A stretch of 64,000 nucleotides of DNA from Streptacidiphilus sp. PB12-B1b (GTDB taxonomy: Bacteria > Actinomycetota > Actinomycetes > Streptomycetales > Streptomycetaceae). Below, one piece after another: positions 9,198-16,566 of the stretch; within the stretch, counting starts at the first letter, position 1; each line of letters begins with the position of its first letter. The translations under genes and the position numbers were made by a program. Location of the stretch: contig NZ_CP048405.1 in assembly GCF_014084125.1 (NCBI RefSeq), positions 2,108,001-2,172,000 on the forward strand, written 5' to 3'. A model generated the notes under the pieces. It did no database searches. It was not told the origin of the DNA and saw only the letters and a list, made by a program, of their open reading frames with translations.

Positions 9198-10043
9198 ATG
9201 AGTCAGAAGAACGGCGAAGCCAAGCGCAGCGCGCGTGAACGGATGCAGGAGGAGCGGGCCGCCCGGCAGGCCAGAGAGAAGCGGCTGAGAAAGCTCGGCG
9301 TCATCGGCGCGGCAGTCGTGGTGCTGGTGGTGGCGGTGGTCGTCGGGATCCTGGTGATGAGCAGCAACTCCAGCTCCTACACCGCCTCGCAGGCTCCGGC
9401 GGGCACGACCGGCGGCAACAACCTGGTGGTCCCGGTCGGCGCGGTCAACGCCCCCTCGACGCTGACCATCTACGAGGACCCCCGCTGCCCCGCCTGCGGC
9501 GAGTTCGAGAAGGCGTTCCACACCACGGTGAACCAGCTGCTGGGCGCGGGCAAGGTGCAGATCCACTACCACGTGGTGTCCTTCATCGACCGGCACGACC
9601 AGGGCAACGGCTCCAAGAACGCCGCCAACGCGCTGGGTTGCGCGCAGAACGTCGGCCGGTTCCACCCGTACCACGACGTGCTCTACGCCAACCAGCCGGA
9701 CGAGACCGTGGACGCCTGGGCCGACCGGTCCAAGCTGATCACCCTGGCCAAGCAGGTGCCCGGCCTGGACACCCCGGCCTTCGAGTCCTGCGTCGACCAC
9801 AACAGCTACGGCCCCTGGGTGACGGCGGTGGAGACCGACTTCGACAAGTCCGGCTTCACCTCCACGCCCACGATCCTGCTCAACGGCACCTCCGCGTACC
9901 CGAGTTACAACGGCACCGGGCTGACCCCGCAGACCCTGGTGACCATGGTGGACGCCGCGAACAAGGGCAAGCCGCTGGGCACGCTGACCCCTGCCGGCGC
10001 CTCCGCGCTGGCCTCGCCCACCGCCGCCGGAAGCACCGGCTGA
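9198..10043 (+). CDS. Membrane-anchored DsbA-like thiol oxidoreductase with CPAC
   Basis: 281 residues from the ATG at 9198. A highly charged cytoplasmic N-terminus (about residues 5-32, Arg/Glu-rich) is followed by one membrane helix, LGVIGAAVVVLVVAVVVGIL. The extracytoplasmic domain carries the redox motif C97-P-A-C100 in YEDPRCPACGEFE and the cis-Pro loop TSTPTILLNG. Two further cysteines (GCAQN and ESCVDH) may form a structural disulfide. The start is uncertain: ATG 9189 is also in frame and neither has a clear ribosome-binding site; MSQKNGEAKRSARER resembles starts I remember for this family. It probably works with the MauE-type protein upstream. Confidence 0.9.
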   Translation: MSQKNGEAKRSARERMQEERAARQAREKRLRKLGVIGAAVVVLVVAVVVGILVMSSNSSSYTASQAPAGTTGGNNLVVPVGAVNAPSTLTIYEDPRCPACGEFEKAFHTTVNQLLGAGKVQIHYHVVSFIDRHDQGNGSKNAANALGCAQNVGRFHPYHDVLYANQPDETVDAWADRSKLITLAKQVPGLDTPAFESCVDHNSYGPWVTAVETDFDKSGFTSTPTILLNGTSAYPSYNGTGLTPQTLVTMVDAANKGKPLGTLTPAGASALASPTAAGSTG

Positions 10044-10062
10044 CCGGCCGGCCGACCCCGCC

Positions 10063-10095
10063 GACGCCGCGCCCCCCTGCCCGGGGCGCGGCGTC
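10063..10095. terminator. Bidirectional hairpin between converging genes
   Basis: A perfect 13-bp stem (10063-10075 with 10083-10095) with a 7-nt loop sits between the DsbA-like stop and the stop of the minus-strand response regulator. It can serve both transcripts. Confidence 0.8.
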
Positions 10096-10112
10096 CGCGC
10101 GTCCGGCCTGGC

Positions 10113-10757
10113 TCAACGGCTGCGCAGCAGGCCGGAGCTGATGGCGGCGGCCACCGCGGCGGTCCGGCTGTCCACGCCCAACTTGTCGTAGACGTGCACC
10201 AGATGGGTCTTGACCGTGGCCTCGCTGATGAACAGCCGCTTGGAGATCTGCCGGTTGGCCAGGCCCTCGGCCAGCAGCTCCAGGATCTCCGTCTCGCGCG
10301 GCGACAGCGCCGGACGCCCGGCCCGCACCCGCCCCATCAGCCGGGCCGCGACCGGCGGCGCGAGCACCGTCTCGCCGCGCGCGGCGGCCCGGACCGCAGC
10401 GGCCAGCTCCTCCGGCGGGGCGTCCTTGAGCAGGTAGCCGGTGGCCCCGGCCTCCACCGCCGCCAGGATGTCGGCGTCGGTGCTGTAGACGGTGAGCACC
10501 AGCACCGAGGGCGGATCGGGCAGGGCGGTGATCCGGCGGGTGGCCTCCACCCCGTTCATCCCCGCGCCCATCTGCAGGTCCATCAGCACCACGTCCGGGC
10601 GCGGCCCGCCCGCCTGCCGGAGCCGGTTCAGCAGCCGCAGCGCCTCGTCGCCGTCGGCCGCCTCGCCGACCGGCTCCAGCTCCGGCAGCTCCTCCAGCAG
10701 CGCGCGCAGCCCCCGGCGCACCACCGGGTGGTCGTCCACCAGCAGCACCCGGATCAC
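10113..10757 (-). CDS. NarL/LuxR-family response regulator
   Basis: 214 residues from a GTG that overlaps the stop of the kinase gene (GTGA). The receiver domain has the acidic pair in [13 protein letters not shown], phospho-acceptor D60 in VVLMDLQM, the Thr in LVLTVYSTD and the Lys in GYLLKDAP. The C-terminal LuxR helix-turn-helix reads [20 protein letters not shown], followed by [20 protein letters not shown]. An insertion (GAGMNG) follows the phosphorylation loop. Together with the adjacent kinase it probably controls the divergent ABC exporter at 12117-13936, an arrangement common in actinomycetes; the signal is unknown. Confidence 0.95.
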   Translation of the reverse strand: MIRVLLVDDHPVVRRGLRALLEELPELEPVGEAADGDEALRLLNRLRQAGGPRPDVVLMDLQMGAGMNGVEATRRITALPDPPSVLVLTVYSTDADILAAVEAGATGYLLKDAPPEELAAAVRAAARGETVLAPPVAARLMGRVRAGRPALSPRETEILELLAEGLANRQISKRLFISEATVKTHLVHVYDKLGVDSRTAAVAAAISSGLLRSR

Positions 10758-11935
10758 CGGACGGCCCCGCCGCGCGGCAGGGCGGCGGCCACGGCGGTGC
10801 CCTCGCCCGGCGCCGACTCGATGGCGAAGTCCCCGCCCAGCTCGGCGATGCGCTCGCGCATCCCGTGCAGCCCGAAGCGCGGGCGCCCGACCGCCGGGGC
10901 GGCCTCCGGGTCGAAGCCGCGGCCGTCGTCGTAGACGTCCAGGGCCACCTGGTCGTCCAGGTAGGACAGGGTGACCGCGACCCGGTCGGCGGCGGCGTGC
11001 CGCTGGACGTTGGCCAGCGCCTCCTGGGTCAGCCGCACCAGCGCCACCTCGGTCTCCACCGGCAGCGGCCCGGGCTCGCCGTCGATCCGCAGCTCCACCT
11101 CGGGCACCGGGCCGACGCCGTCGGCGATCCGGCGCAGCGCCTCGGGCAGCGTCGCGTCCCGCAGCGAGGGGGGAGTGAGCGCCTCCACGAAGCGCCGCGC
11201 CTCGGCCAGGTTGTCCGCGGCGGTGCCGCCGATCTCGCGGATCCGCTCCCGGGCGGCGGCGGACGCCCCGCCGGGCGGCAGCGCGCTCTCGGCGGAGCGG
11301 GCCAGCAGCACGATGCTGGACAGGCCCTGGGCCAGGGTGTCGTGGATCTCCCGGGCCAGCCGCTGCCGCTCGGCCAGCCGTCCGGCCTCGCGCTGGCTCT
11401 CGGCCAGCCGGTCCCTGGTCCGCACCAGGTCGTCGATCAGCCGCTGCCGGGTGCTGCTCTCCCGGTAGAGCGCCGCGTAGCCGTAGGCGGTGAGCACCGC
11501 CACCACCGCGCCCACGCTCGGCCCTATCACCTTCGCCGGGGTCAGCCCGCCGGGGGTGGTGGACTGCGCCGCCACCACCACGCCGGTGAGCGCGGCCACC
11601 GCCGGGAGCGACCAGCGCGGCGGCAGCAGGTGCAGGTAGAGCAGGAACAGCGGGAACGCCACGTACCCGGCGGCCGGGTCGAGCGCGGCCAGCGCCACCC
11701 ACAGCACGGTCACCGCCGCCAGCCACAGCCAGGTGACGGGCCGCCGCGCCCGCACCGCCGGCAGGCCGCCCGCTGCGTAGGCCAGCGCCAGCAGCACCCC
11801 GACGACCAGGTCGGCGGGGTGGACGCCGCCGCTCAGGCCGGCTGCCAGCAGCGCGTAGAACATGGCGTGCAGCGTCATGCGCAGCAGCCGCAGCGTCGGC
11901 GGATGGGCGGAGGAGGGGGCTTCGGTGCTGCTCAC
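10754..11935 (-). CDS. Sensor histidine kinase (HisKA_3 type)
   Basis: 393 residues from a GTG. The N-terminal sensor part is five to six membrane helices (residues about 20-155) with almost no extracytoplasmic loop, so the stimulus is probably sensed in the membrane. A coiled coil (about 160-195, [20 protein letters not shown]) leads to the dimerisation domain with the phospho-acceptor H198 in [13 protein letters not shown]. The HATPase domain has the N box [11 protein letters not shown], the G1 box DDGRGFD and [10 protein letters not shown]. This architecture is the DesK/LiaS-like class. It is co-translated with the response regulator and divergent from the exporter, 181 bp away. Confidence 0.95.
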   Translation of the reverse strand: MSSTEAPSSAHPPTLRLLRMTLHAMFYALLAAGLSGGVHPADLVVGVLLALAYAAGGLPAVRARRPVTWLWLAAVTVLWVALAALDPAAGYVAFPLFLLYLHLLPPRWSLPAVAALTGVVVAAQSTTPGGLTPAKVIGPSVGAVVAVLTAYGYAALYRESSTRQRLIDDLVRTRDRLAESQREAGRLAERQRLAREIHDTLAQGLSSIVLLARSAESALPPGGASAAARERIREIGGTAADNLAEARRFVEALTPPSLRDATLPEALRRIADGVGPVPEVELRIDGEPGPLPVETEVALVRLTQEALANVQRHAAADRVAVTLSYLDDQVALDVYDDGRGFDPEAAPAVGRPRFGLHGMRERIAELGGDFAIESAPGEGTAVAAALPRGGAVR

Positions 11936-12116
11936 AACCGTCGAGCCTACGGCCGGGCGGCCGGGGCGGGGCGCCCGGCGGCATCAACCGTTCGATTGAT
12001 CCGGGACCAGCCCTCTCCCCGATGGCCGCCGGTCGCCGCCCGGGCACGGTGGAGACCGGACGCCCGACCCCCGGCGTCCGACCCCGCGTCCTGACCCCAC
12101 CACCGGAGGATCCACC

Positions 12117-13205
12117 GTGTTCGTCGCCCTGCGTGACATCCGCTTCGCCCGGGGGAGGTTCGCCCTGATGGGAGCCGTGGTCGCGCTGATCACCATGCTG
12201 GTGGTGTTCCTCTACGGCCTCACCGGGGGACTGGCCGCCGGGTCCACCTCGGCCGTGGCCGGGCTGCCGGTGCCCGGCATCGTCTTCGGCGCCCCGGCCG
12301 GGGCGGTGCCCGAGGTGTCCTTCAGCGACAGCGGCATCAGCCCGGCCCAGCTGGCCGCCTGGCGGTCCGCGCCGGGGGTGCGGTCGGTCGAGCCGCTGGG
12401 CGTCGCCATGTCCAGGATGACCAGCGCGGGCGCGGCGGCCTCGGTGAGCGTCCTGGGGACGGCCGCCCGGCTGCTGCCGCCGCTGCTCTCCGGCAGCGCG
12501 CCGGGGGAGGGGCAGGTCGCGGTCGGCCGTGCCACCGCCGCCGCCGACGGGATCGCCGTCGGCAGCACGGTCACCGTCGGCGCCCGGACGCTGCTGGTCT
12601 CCGGCATCACCGCCGACCGCTCCTACGCCCACGCGCCCACGGTGTGGACCACCGAGCCCACCTGGCAGCAGCTCAGCGGGGCCGCGCAGCCCAGCGTGCT
12701 GGCGGTCAGCGCGGGCAGCGCGGACACCGCCGCGCTGGACCGGGCGGTCGGCACCGACGCGGTCTCCCGCTCCGCCGCCCTGGCCGGGATCGACGGCTAC
12801 TCCGCCGAACAGGGCAGCCTGCAGCTGATCCAGGGCTTCCTGTTCGCGGTCAGCGCCCTGGTCGTCGGGGCCTTCTTCACGGTGTGGACGGTGCAGCGCC
12901 GGGCCGACATCGCCGTCCTCAAGGCGCTGGGCGCGTCCGGCGGCTACCTGGTCCGGGACGCCCTCGGCCAGGCCCTGGTGCTGCTGGCGCTGGGCACGCT
13001 CGGCGGCGCGGCGGCCGGGCTGGCGGGCGGCGCGCTGGCCGGGGGCGGCCCGGCGGGCGGCGGCGGTCCGCCGTTCGCGCTGACGCCCGCCACCGCGGCC
13101 GTGCCGGTCCTGGCCATGGTCGGGCTGGGCCTGGCCGGGGCCGCGCTGGCCGTCCGCCGCATCACCTCCGTCGATCCGCTGACCGCGCTGGGAGCCAACC
13201 GATGA
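12117..13205 (+). CDS. ABC transporter permease (FtsX/MacB type)
   Basis: 362 residues from a GTG preceded by CCGGAGGATCCACC. One N-terminal helix (FALMGAVVALITMLVVFLYG) is followed by an extracytoplasmic domain of about 200 residues, then three C-terminal helices of the FtsX fold (LIQGFLFAVSALVVGAFFTV, DALGQALVLLALGTLGGA and AVPVLAMVGLGLAGAALAV). The linker RRADIAVLKALGASGGYLVR is the typical coupling segment. It has no signal for lipoprotein release. It is expressed with the ATPase (ATGA overlap) and divergent from the two-component system, which probably regulates it. The substrate is unknown. Confidence 0.92.
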   Translation: MFVALRDIRFARGRFALMGAVVALITMLVVFLYGLTGGLAAGSTSAVAGLPVPGIVFGAPAGAVPEVSFSDSGISPAQLAAWRSAPGVRSVEPLGVAMSRMTSAGAAASVSVLGTAARLLPPLLSGSAPGEGQVAVGRATAAADGIAVGSTVTVGARTLLVSGITADRSYAHAPTVWTTEPTWQQLSGAAQPSVLAVSAGSADTAALDRAVGTDAVSRSAALAGIDGYSAEQGSLQLIQGFLFAVSALVVGAFFTVWTVQRRADIAVLKALGASGGYLVRDALGQALVLLALGTLGGAAAGLAGGALAGGGPAGGGGPPFALTPATAAVPVLAMVGLGLAGAALAVRRITSVDPLTALGANR

Positions 13206-13936
13206 CCGACCGCACTCGCCCCGCCGCCGCCGACCCCGCCGCCGGGCTGGTGCTGCGCGATGTCGTGCTCAGCTATCCGGACGGCGGCAGCCGGATCACC
13301 GCCCTGGACCGGGTGGGGCTGGCGGTCGCCCCCGGCGAGCTGACCGCCGTGGTCGGCCCCTCCGGCTCGGGCAAGTCCAGCCTGTTGGCGGTGGCGGCCA
13401 CGCTGCTGCGCCCCGACTCGGGTCAGGTGCTGGTCGGCGGCCAGGAGACCGGAGCACTGTCCGCGAAGCAGAGCACCGCTCTGCGACGGAAGCACATCGG
13501 CGTGGTGTTCCAGCAGTCCAACCTGCTGGCCTCGCTCACCGCGGTGGAGCAACTGCTGGTGGTCGCCCACCTCTCCGGCGGCGACCGGCGCGCCGCCCGG
13601 GCCCGCGCCGAGCGGCTGCTGGACTCGGTCGGGCTGGCCGGCCGGGTCCAGCAGCGCCGGCCGCACCAGCTCTCCGGCGGCGAACGCCAGCGCGTCAACA
13701 TCGCCCGGGCGCTCTACTCCCGCCCGACGGTGCTGCTGGTGGACGAGCCCACCTCGGCGCTGGACCACGAGCGCGGCGCCCGGATCATGGCCCTGCTCGC
13801 CGACGCCACCCGGGAGCACACGACTGCGACGCTCCTGGTCACGCACGACCGCGCGCTGCTGGACCGGGCCGACCGGGTGCTGTCGATGCAGGACGGACGT
13901 CTGGAACCGGCCGCACGGTTCCCCGATTCCGTGTGA
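13202..13936 (+). CDS. ABC transporter ATP-binding protein (MacB/LolD type)
   Basis: 244 residues. Walker A is VGPSGSGKSSLL, the Q-loop is VVFQQSNLL, the signature is HQLSGGERQRV, Walker B is VLLVDEPTSALD and the switch His is in LLVTHDRALLD. The start ATG overlaps the permease stop by four bases. The size and the Q-loop context are those of exporters partnered with FtsX-fold permeases. The likely pump is one or two copies of the permease at 12117-13205 with a dimer of this protein. Confidence 0.95.
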   Translation: MTDRTRPAAADPAAGLVLRDVVLSYPDGGSRITALDRVGLAVAPGELTAVVGPSGSGKSSLLAVAATLLRPDSGQVLVGGQETGALSAKQSTALRRKHIGVVFQQSNLLASLTAVEQLLVVAHLSGGDRRAARARAERLLDSVGLAGRVQQRRPHQLSGGERQRVNIARALYSRPTVLLVDEPTSALDHERGARIMALLADATREHTTATLLVTHDRALLDRADRVLSMQDGRLEPAARFPDSV

Positions 13937-13987
13937 TGTTCCTACCGGATTCAGGAATCCCTCAGAAGCAGGGCTTAGGCTCCTCGC

Positions 13988-15334
13988 GTGATTCAGGTAA
14001 GAGTCAGGCAAACCGTCCCCGCCCAGGGCCAGCCCGCCGTCCAGCCGCCCGCCGCCGACGGGACCGCCGACGGGACCGCCGCTGCGGCCGCTGCCGCCCG
14101 GCCCGCCGCCGCCCGGCTGGGCTGGCTCGACGCGCTGCGCGGGATCGCGGCCCTGGCCGTCGTCTTCCAGCACGCCGGGCCCACCCTGTTCGACGACGCC
14201 TACCGGCACAGCCACCAGTACCTGGACGCGGGGATCTTCGGGGTCTTCCTGTTCTTCCTGATAAGCGGGTACATCGTGCCCGCCTCGCTGGAGCGCCGGG
14301 GCGATCTGCGGGCCTTCTGGGCCGGGCGGATCTTCCGGATCTACCCGCTCTACCTGGTGGTGTTCGCCGCTGCCCTGCTGCTCCTGCCGCGCGCCCACGC
14401 CGGAGTCGGCACCGCCGTGTTCCAGCACCCCTGGCTGTCCCTGGCGGCCGACGGCATCCTGCTGCAGGACCTCCTCGGCGTGCCCAACGGCCTCGACGTC
14501 GCCTGGACCCTCTGCTACGAGATGGTCTTCTACTTCCTGGTCTCGGCCCTGTTCCTGTGCGGCTGGCACCGGCGCAGCGCGCCGGCGGCGTCCGGCTTCG
14601 CGGCGGCGGCGCTGTTCGCCGGCGGGCTGCTGCCGGTGGGGCTGCTGGTGCCGTCGCTTCCGGCCACCGAGCGGACGGTCGCGGTGGCCGCCGCGACCGT
14701 GGTCGCCGCCCTGGCCTGCATCCTGAGCGGCCGCCGGGCGGCGGTGCGCTGCGGCGTGGCCGCGCTCGGACTGCTCGGGCTGGTGCTGGTGCTGGTGGAC
14801 GGCCGCTCGGCGGCGTTCGAGAGCACGATGATCCTGGCCACCATGTTCACCGGCACCGCCATCCAGCGGGCCGAGCGCGGGCAGATCCGCCGCCGGTACG
14901 CGGTCGCCTGCTGCGCCTTCGTCTTCACGGCCGGGCTGCTGGCCGGGGACCGGTACGCGGGCACCCGGCTGAACCTGATCTGGACCACGTCCGCCTTCAG
15001 CTGGTGCACCGCCTTCGCGGCGGCCTGGCTGGTGTTCGGCGCGGGCATGCTGCTGCGCAGGCGGCGGACCCCGGCCTGGCTGAGCCGGCTGGGCGCGATC
15101 AGCTACGCGGTGTACCTGCTGCACGTCCCGCTGCTGCACGCCGTGCAGTGGCTGCTGACGGACATCGGCTGGGCCCCGTACCGCGACCTGCCCGCCGAAT
15201 TCGGCTGCACGGCCCTGTTCCTGGTGGTGCTGCTGGCGCTGGCCAACGCGCTGCACCGGTGGGTGGAACTGCCCGGGCAGCGGCTCGGCCGCCGCCTGCT
15301 GAAGGGCCGCCGCGAGGTCCGCGCAGGAGCATAG
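13988..15334 (+). CDS. Membrane acyltransferase (acyltransferase-3 family)
   Basis: 448 residues from a GTG. A 45-residue Ala/Pro/Gln-rich N-terminus precedes the family signature WLDALRGIAALAVVFQHAG, with the catalytic His and the conserved Arg. FFLISGYIVPASL, FWAGRIFRIYPLYL and WTLCYEMVFYFLVSALFL complete the motif set, and about ten membrane helices follow. Such enzymes O-acylate sugars or lipids of the cell envelope or secreted products; the substrate cannot be read from the sequence. No sugar or polyketide genes are adjacent. Its stop codon lies inside the candidate iron box of the next gene. Confidence 0.9.
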   Translation: MIQVRVRQTVPAQGQPAVQPPAADGTADGTAAAAAAARPAAARLGWLDALRGIAALAVVFQHAGPTLFDDAYRHSHQYLDAGIFGVFLFFLISGYIVPASLERRGDLRAFWAGRIFRIYPLYLVVFAAALLLLPRAHAGVGTAVFQHPWLSLAADGILLQDLLGVPNGLDVAWTLCYEMVFYFLVSALFLCGWHRRSAPAASGFAAAALFAGGLLPVGLLVPSLPATERTVAVAAATVVAALACILSGRRAAVRCGVAALGLLGLVLVLVDGRSAAFESTMILATMFTGTAIQRAERGQIRRRYAVACCAFVFTAGLLAGDRYAGTRLNLIWTTSAFSWCTAFAAAWLVFGAGMLLRRRRTPAWLSRLGAISYAVYLLHVPLLHAVQWLLTDIGWAPYRDLPAEFGCTALFLVVLLALANALHRWVELPGQRLGRRLLKGRREVRAGA

Positions 15335-15349
15335 GAAAGGCTAACCTTG
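15331..15349 (+). promoter_or_regulatory. Candidate DmdR/IdeR (DtxR-family) iron box
   Basis: The 19 bp read ATAGGAAAGGCTAACCTTG. They match the actinobacterial iron-box consensus TTAGGTTAGGCTAACCTAA at 14 of 19 positions, including the AGGCTAACC core. It lies 73 bp upstream of the VIT1-type transporter start, a sensible place for iron-dependent control. Confidence 0.55.
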
Positions 15350-15368
15350 CAGGTCAGATGGGGTGGTT

Positions 15369-15382
15369 AGGCAGTACTGCCT
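15369..15382. promoter_or_regulatory. Perfect 14-bp palindrome upstream of the VIT1-type gene
   Basis: AGGCAGTACTGCCT is a perfect palindrome 40 bp upstream of the start codon and 20 bp downstream of the iron box. Its half-site spacing is one base shorter than that of a DtxR box, so a second regulator may bind here. I do not recognise the motif. Confidence 0.4.
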
Positions 15383-15421
15383 TGCTGGCACGGCATCAGC
15401 GAACGCGTTAACTTCGGCAGT

Positions 15422-16204
15422 GTGACCACGACAGTGCCGTACTCCTCCGCCTCTTCCGCCGCCGCCGACCCGCGCCCCACGGTGACCGCCGACTCCATAG
15501 CGGCCACCGCCGAGGCGTACGCCCACACGCACCGCGACGTCAGCGGCGGCTGGCTGCGCCCGGCGGTCTTCGGTGCGATGGACGGGCTGGTGTCGAACTT
15601 CGCGCTGATGGCGGGCGTGGTCGGCGGCGACGCCGGGCACCGGGCGATCGTGCTGACAGGGCTGGCCGGGCTGGTCGCCGGGGCCTGCTCGATGGCGGCG
15701 GGGGAGTACACCTCGGTCGCCTCCCAGCGGGAGCTGGTCCAGGCCGAACTGGAGGTGGAGCGGCTGGAGCTGCGCCGTCACCCCAACGAGGAGCTGGCCG
15801 AGCTGGCCCAGCTGTACGTCGAACGCGGCGTGGAGCCCAAGCTGGCGTTCGAGGTGGCGCAGCAGCTGACCGCCGACCCGGAGCGGGCGCTGGAGGTGCA
15901 CGCCCGCGAGGAACTGGGCATCGACCCGGCGGATCTGCCCTCGCCGCTGCTGGCGGCCGGCTCGTCCTTTGCGGCCTTCGCGCTGGGCGCGCTGCTGCCG
16001 CTGCTGCCGTACCTGCTGGGCACCACCAGCCTGCTGCCCTCGCTGGGGCTGGCGCTGCTCGGGCTGTTCGGCTGCGGCGCCGTGGTCAGCCGGGTCACCG
16101 CGCGCAGCTGGTGGTTCAGCGGTCTGCGGCAGCTGGCGCTGGGCAGCGTCGCGGCCGGGGTGACCTTCGTCCTGGGGCAGCTGATCGGTGCGCACCTGGG
16201 CTGA
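15422..16204 (+). CDS. VIT1/CCC1-family iron/manganese transporter
   Basis: 260 residues from a GTG. The family core is clear: WLRPAVFGAMDGLVSNFALM (helix 1), then VAGACSMAAGEYTSVASQRE, a charged cytoplasmic metal-binding region (about residues 100-165, rich in Glu: ELEVERLELRRHPNEELAEL), and three C-terminal helices (AAFALGALLPLLPYLL, LGLALLGLFGCGAVV and LALGSVAAGVTFVLGQLIGA). VIT proteins move Fe2+ or Mn2+ out of the cytosol. The candidate iron box upstream fits a role in iron detoxification. Monocistronic by position; a stem-loop region follows. Confidence 0.92.
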   Translation: MTTTVPYSSASSAAADPRPTVTADSIAATAEAYAHTHRDVSGGWLRPAVFGAMDGLVSNFALMAGVVGGDAGHRAIVLTGLAGLVAGACSMAAGEYTSVASQRELVQAELEVERLELRRHPNEELAELAQLYVERGVEPKLAFEVAQQLTADPERALEVHAREELGIDPADLPSPLLAAGSSFAAFALGALLPLLPYLLGTTSLLPSLGLALLGLFGCGAVVSRVTARSWWFSGLRQLALGSVAAGVTFVLGQLIGAHLG

Positions 16205-16566
16205 CCGCAGGGGGTGTGCGGCGGGTCAGCAGGAGGTCGGCAGCGGCGTCGTCGACGCTGTCCAGGTGGTGTTACTCACACCGTGTGATCAGGTAAACCC
16301 ACTGTTTCGGCTCCGGGTCGTTCGGGCACACTTGCGACAACACACCCGGCTCTCGAACACCGAGGGGGGCCGTGTTTCGAGATTGCCGAGCATGGCCTCA
16401 AACAGGGCCTGACCTGCTGGCTAAGTCCACATGATGGACTCTGGAATCCACTTAGTGGAATCTCGGGCATCATGTAACCTGCACGACACCGCAGAGGGCC
16501 AGCGTCGTCCCGGATGCGCATGTGAATTGCGACCATGCCGAACACGACGACACGACGGGAGAGCCG
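16205..16566 (+). promoter_or_regulatory. gltB upstream region with four inverted-repeat elements
   Basis: No gene is visible in this 362-bp gap. From left to right it holds TCACAC-C-GTGTGA (16276-16288), a long stem-loop with one bulge (TCTCGAACAC to GTGTTTCGAGA, 16351-16382), AGTCCA-N5-TGGACT (16424-16440), and a near-perfect 19-bp palindrome GAATCCACT-T-AGTGGAATC (16444-16462). The last two share TCCA/TGGA half-sites, which suggests a multimeric operator for a nitrogen or amino-acid regulator. The stem-loop could end the VIT1-gene transcript or be part of the gltB leader. Confidence 0.55.

Noticed and set aside
16351-16382. Known riboswitch ahead of gltB
   Set aside because: I could not match the stem-loop to any riboswitch consensus I know; it is reported only as a stem-loop.
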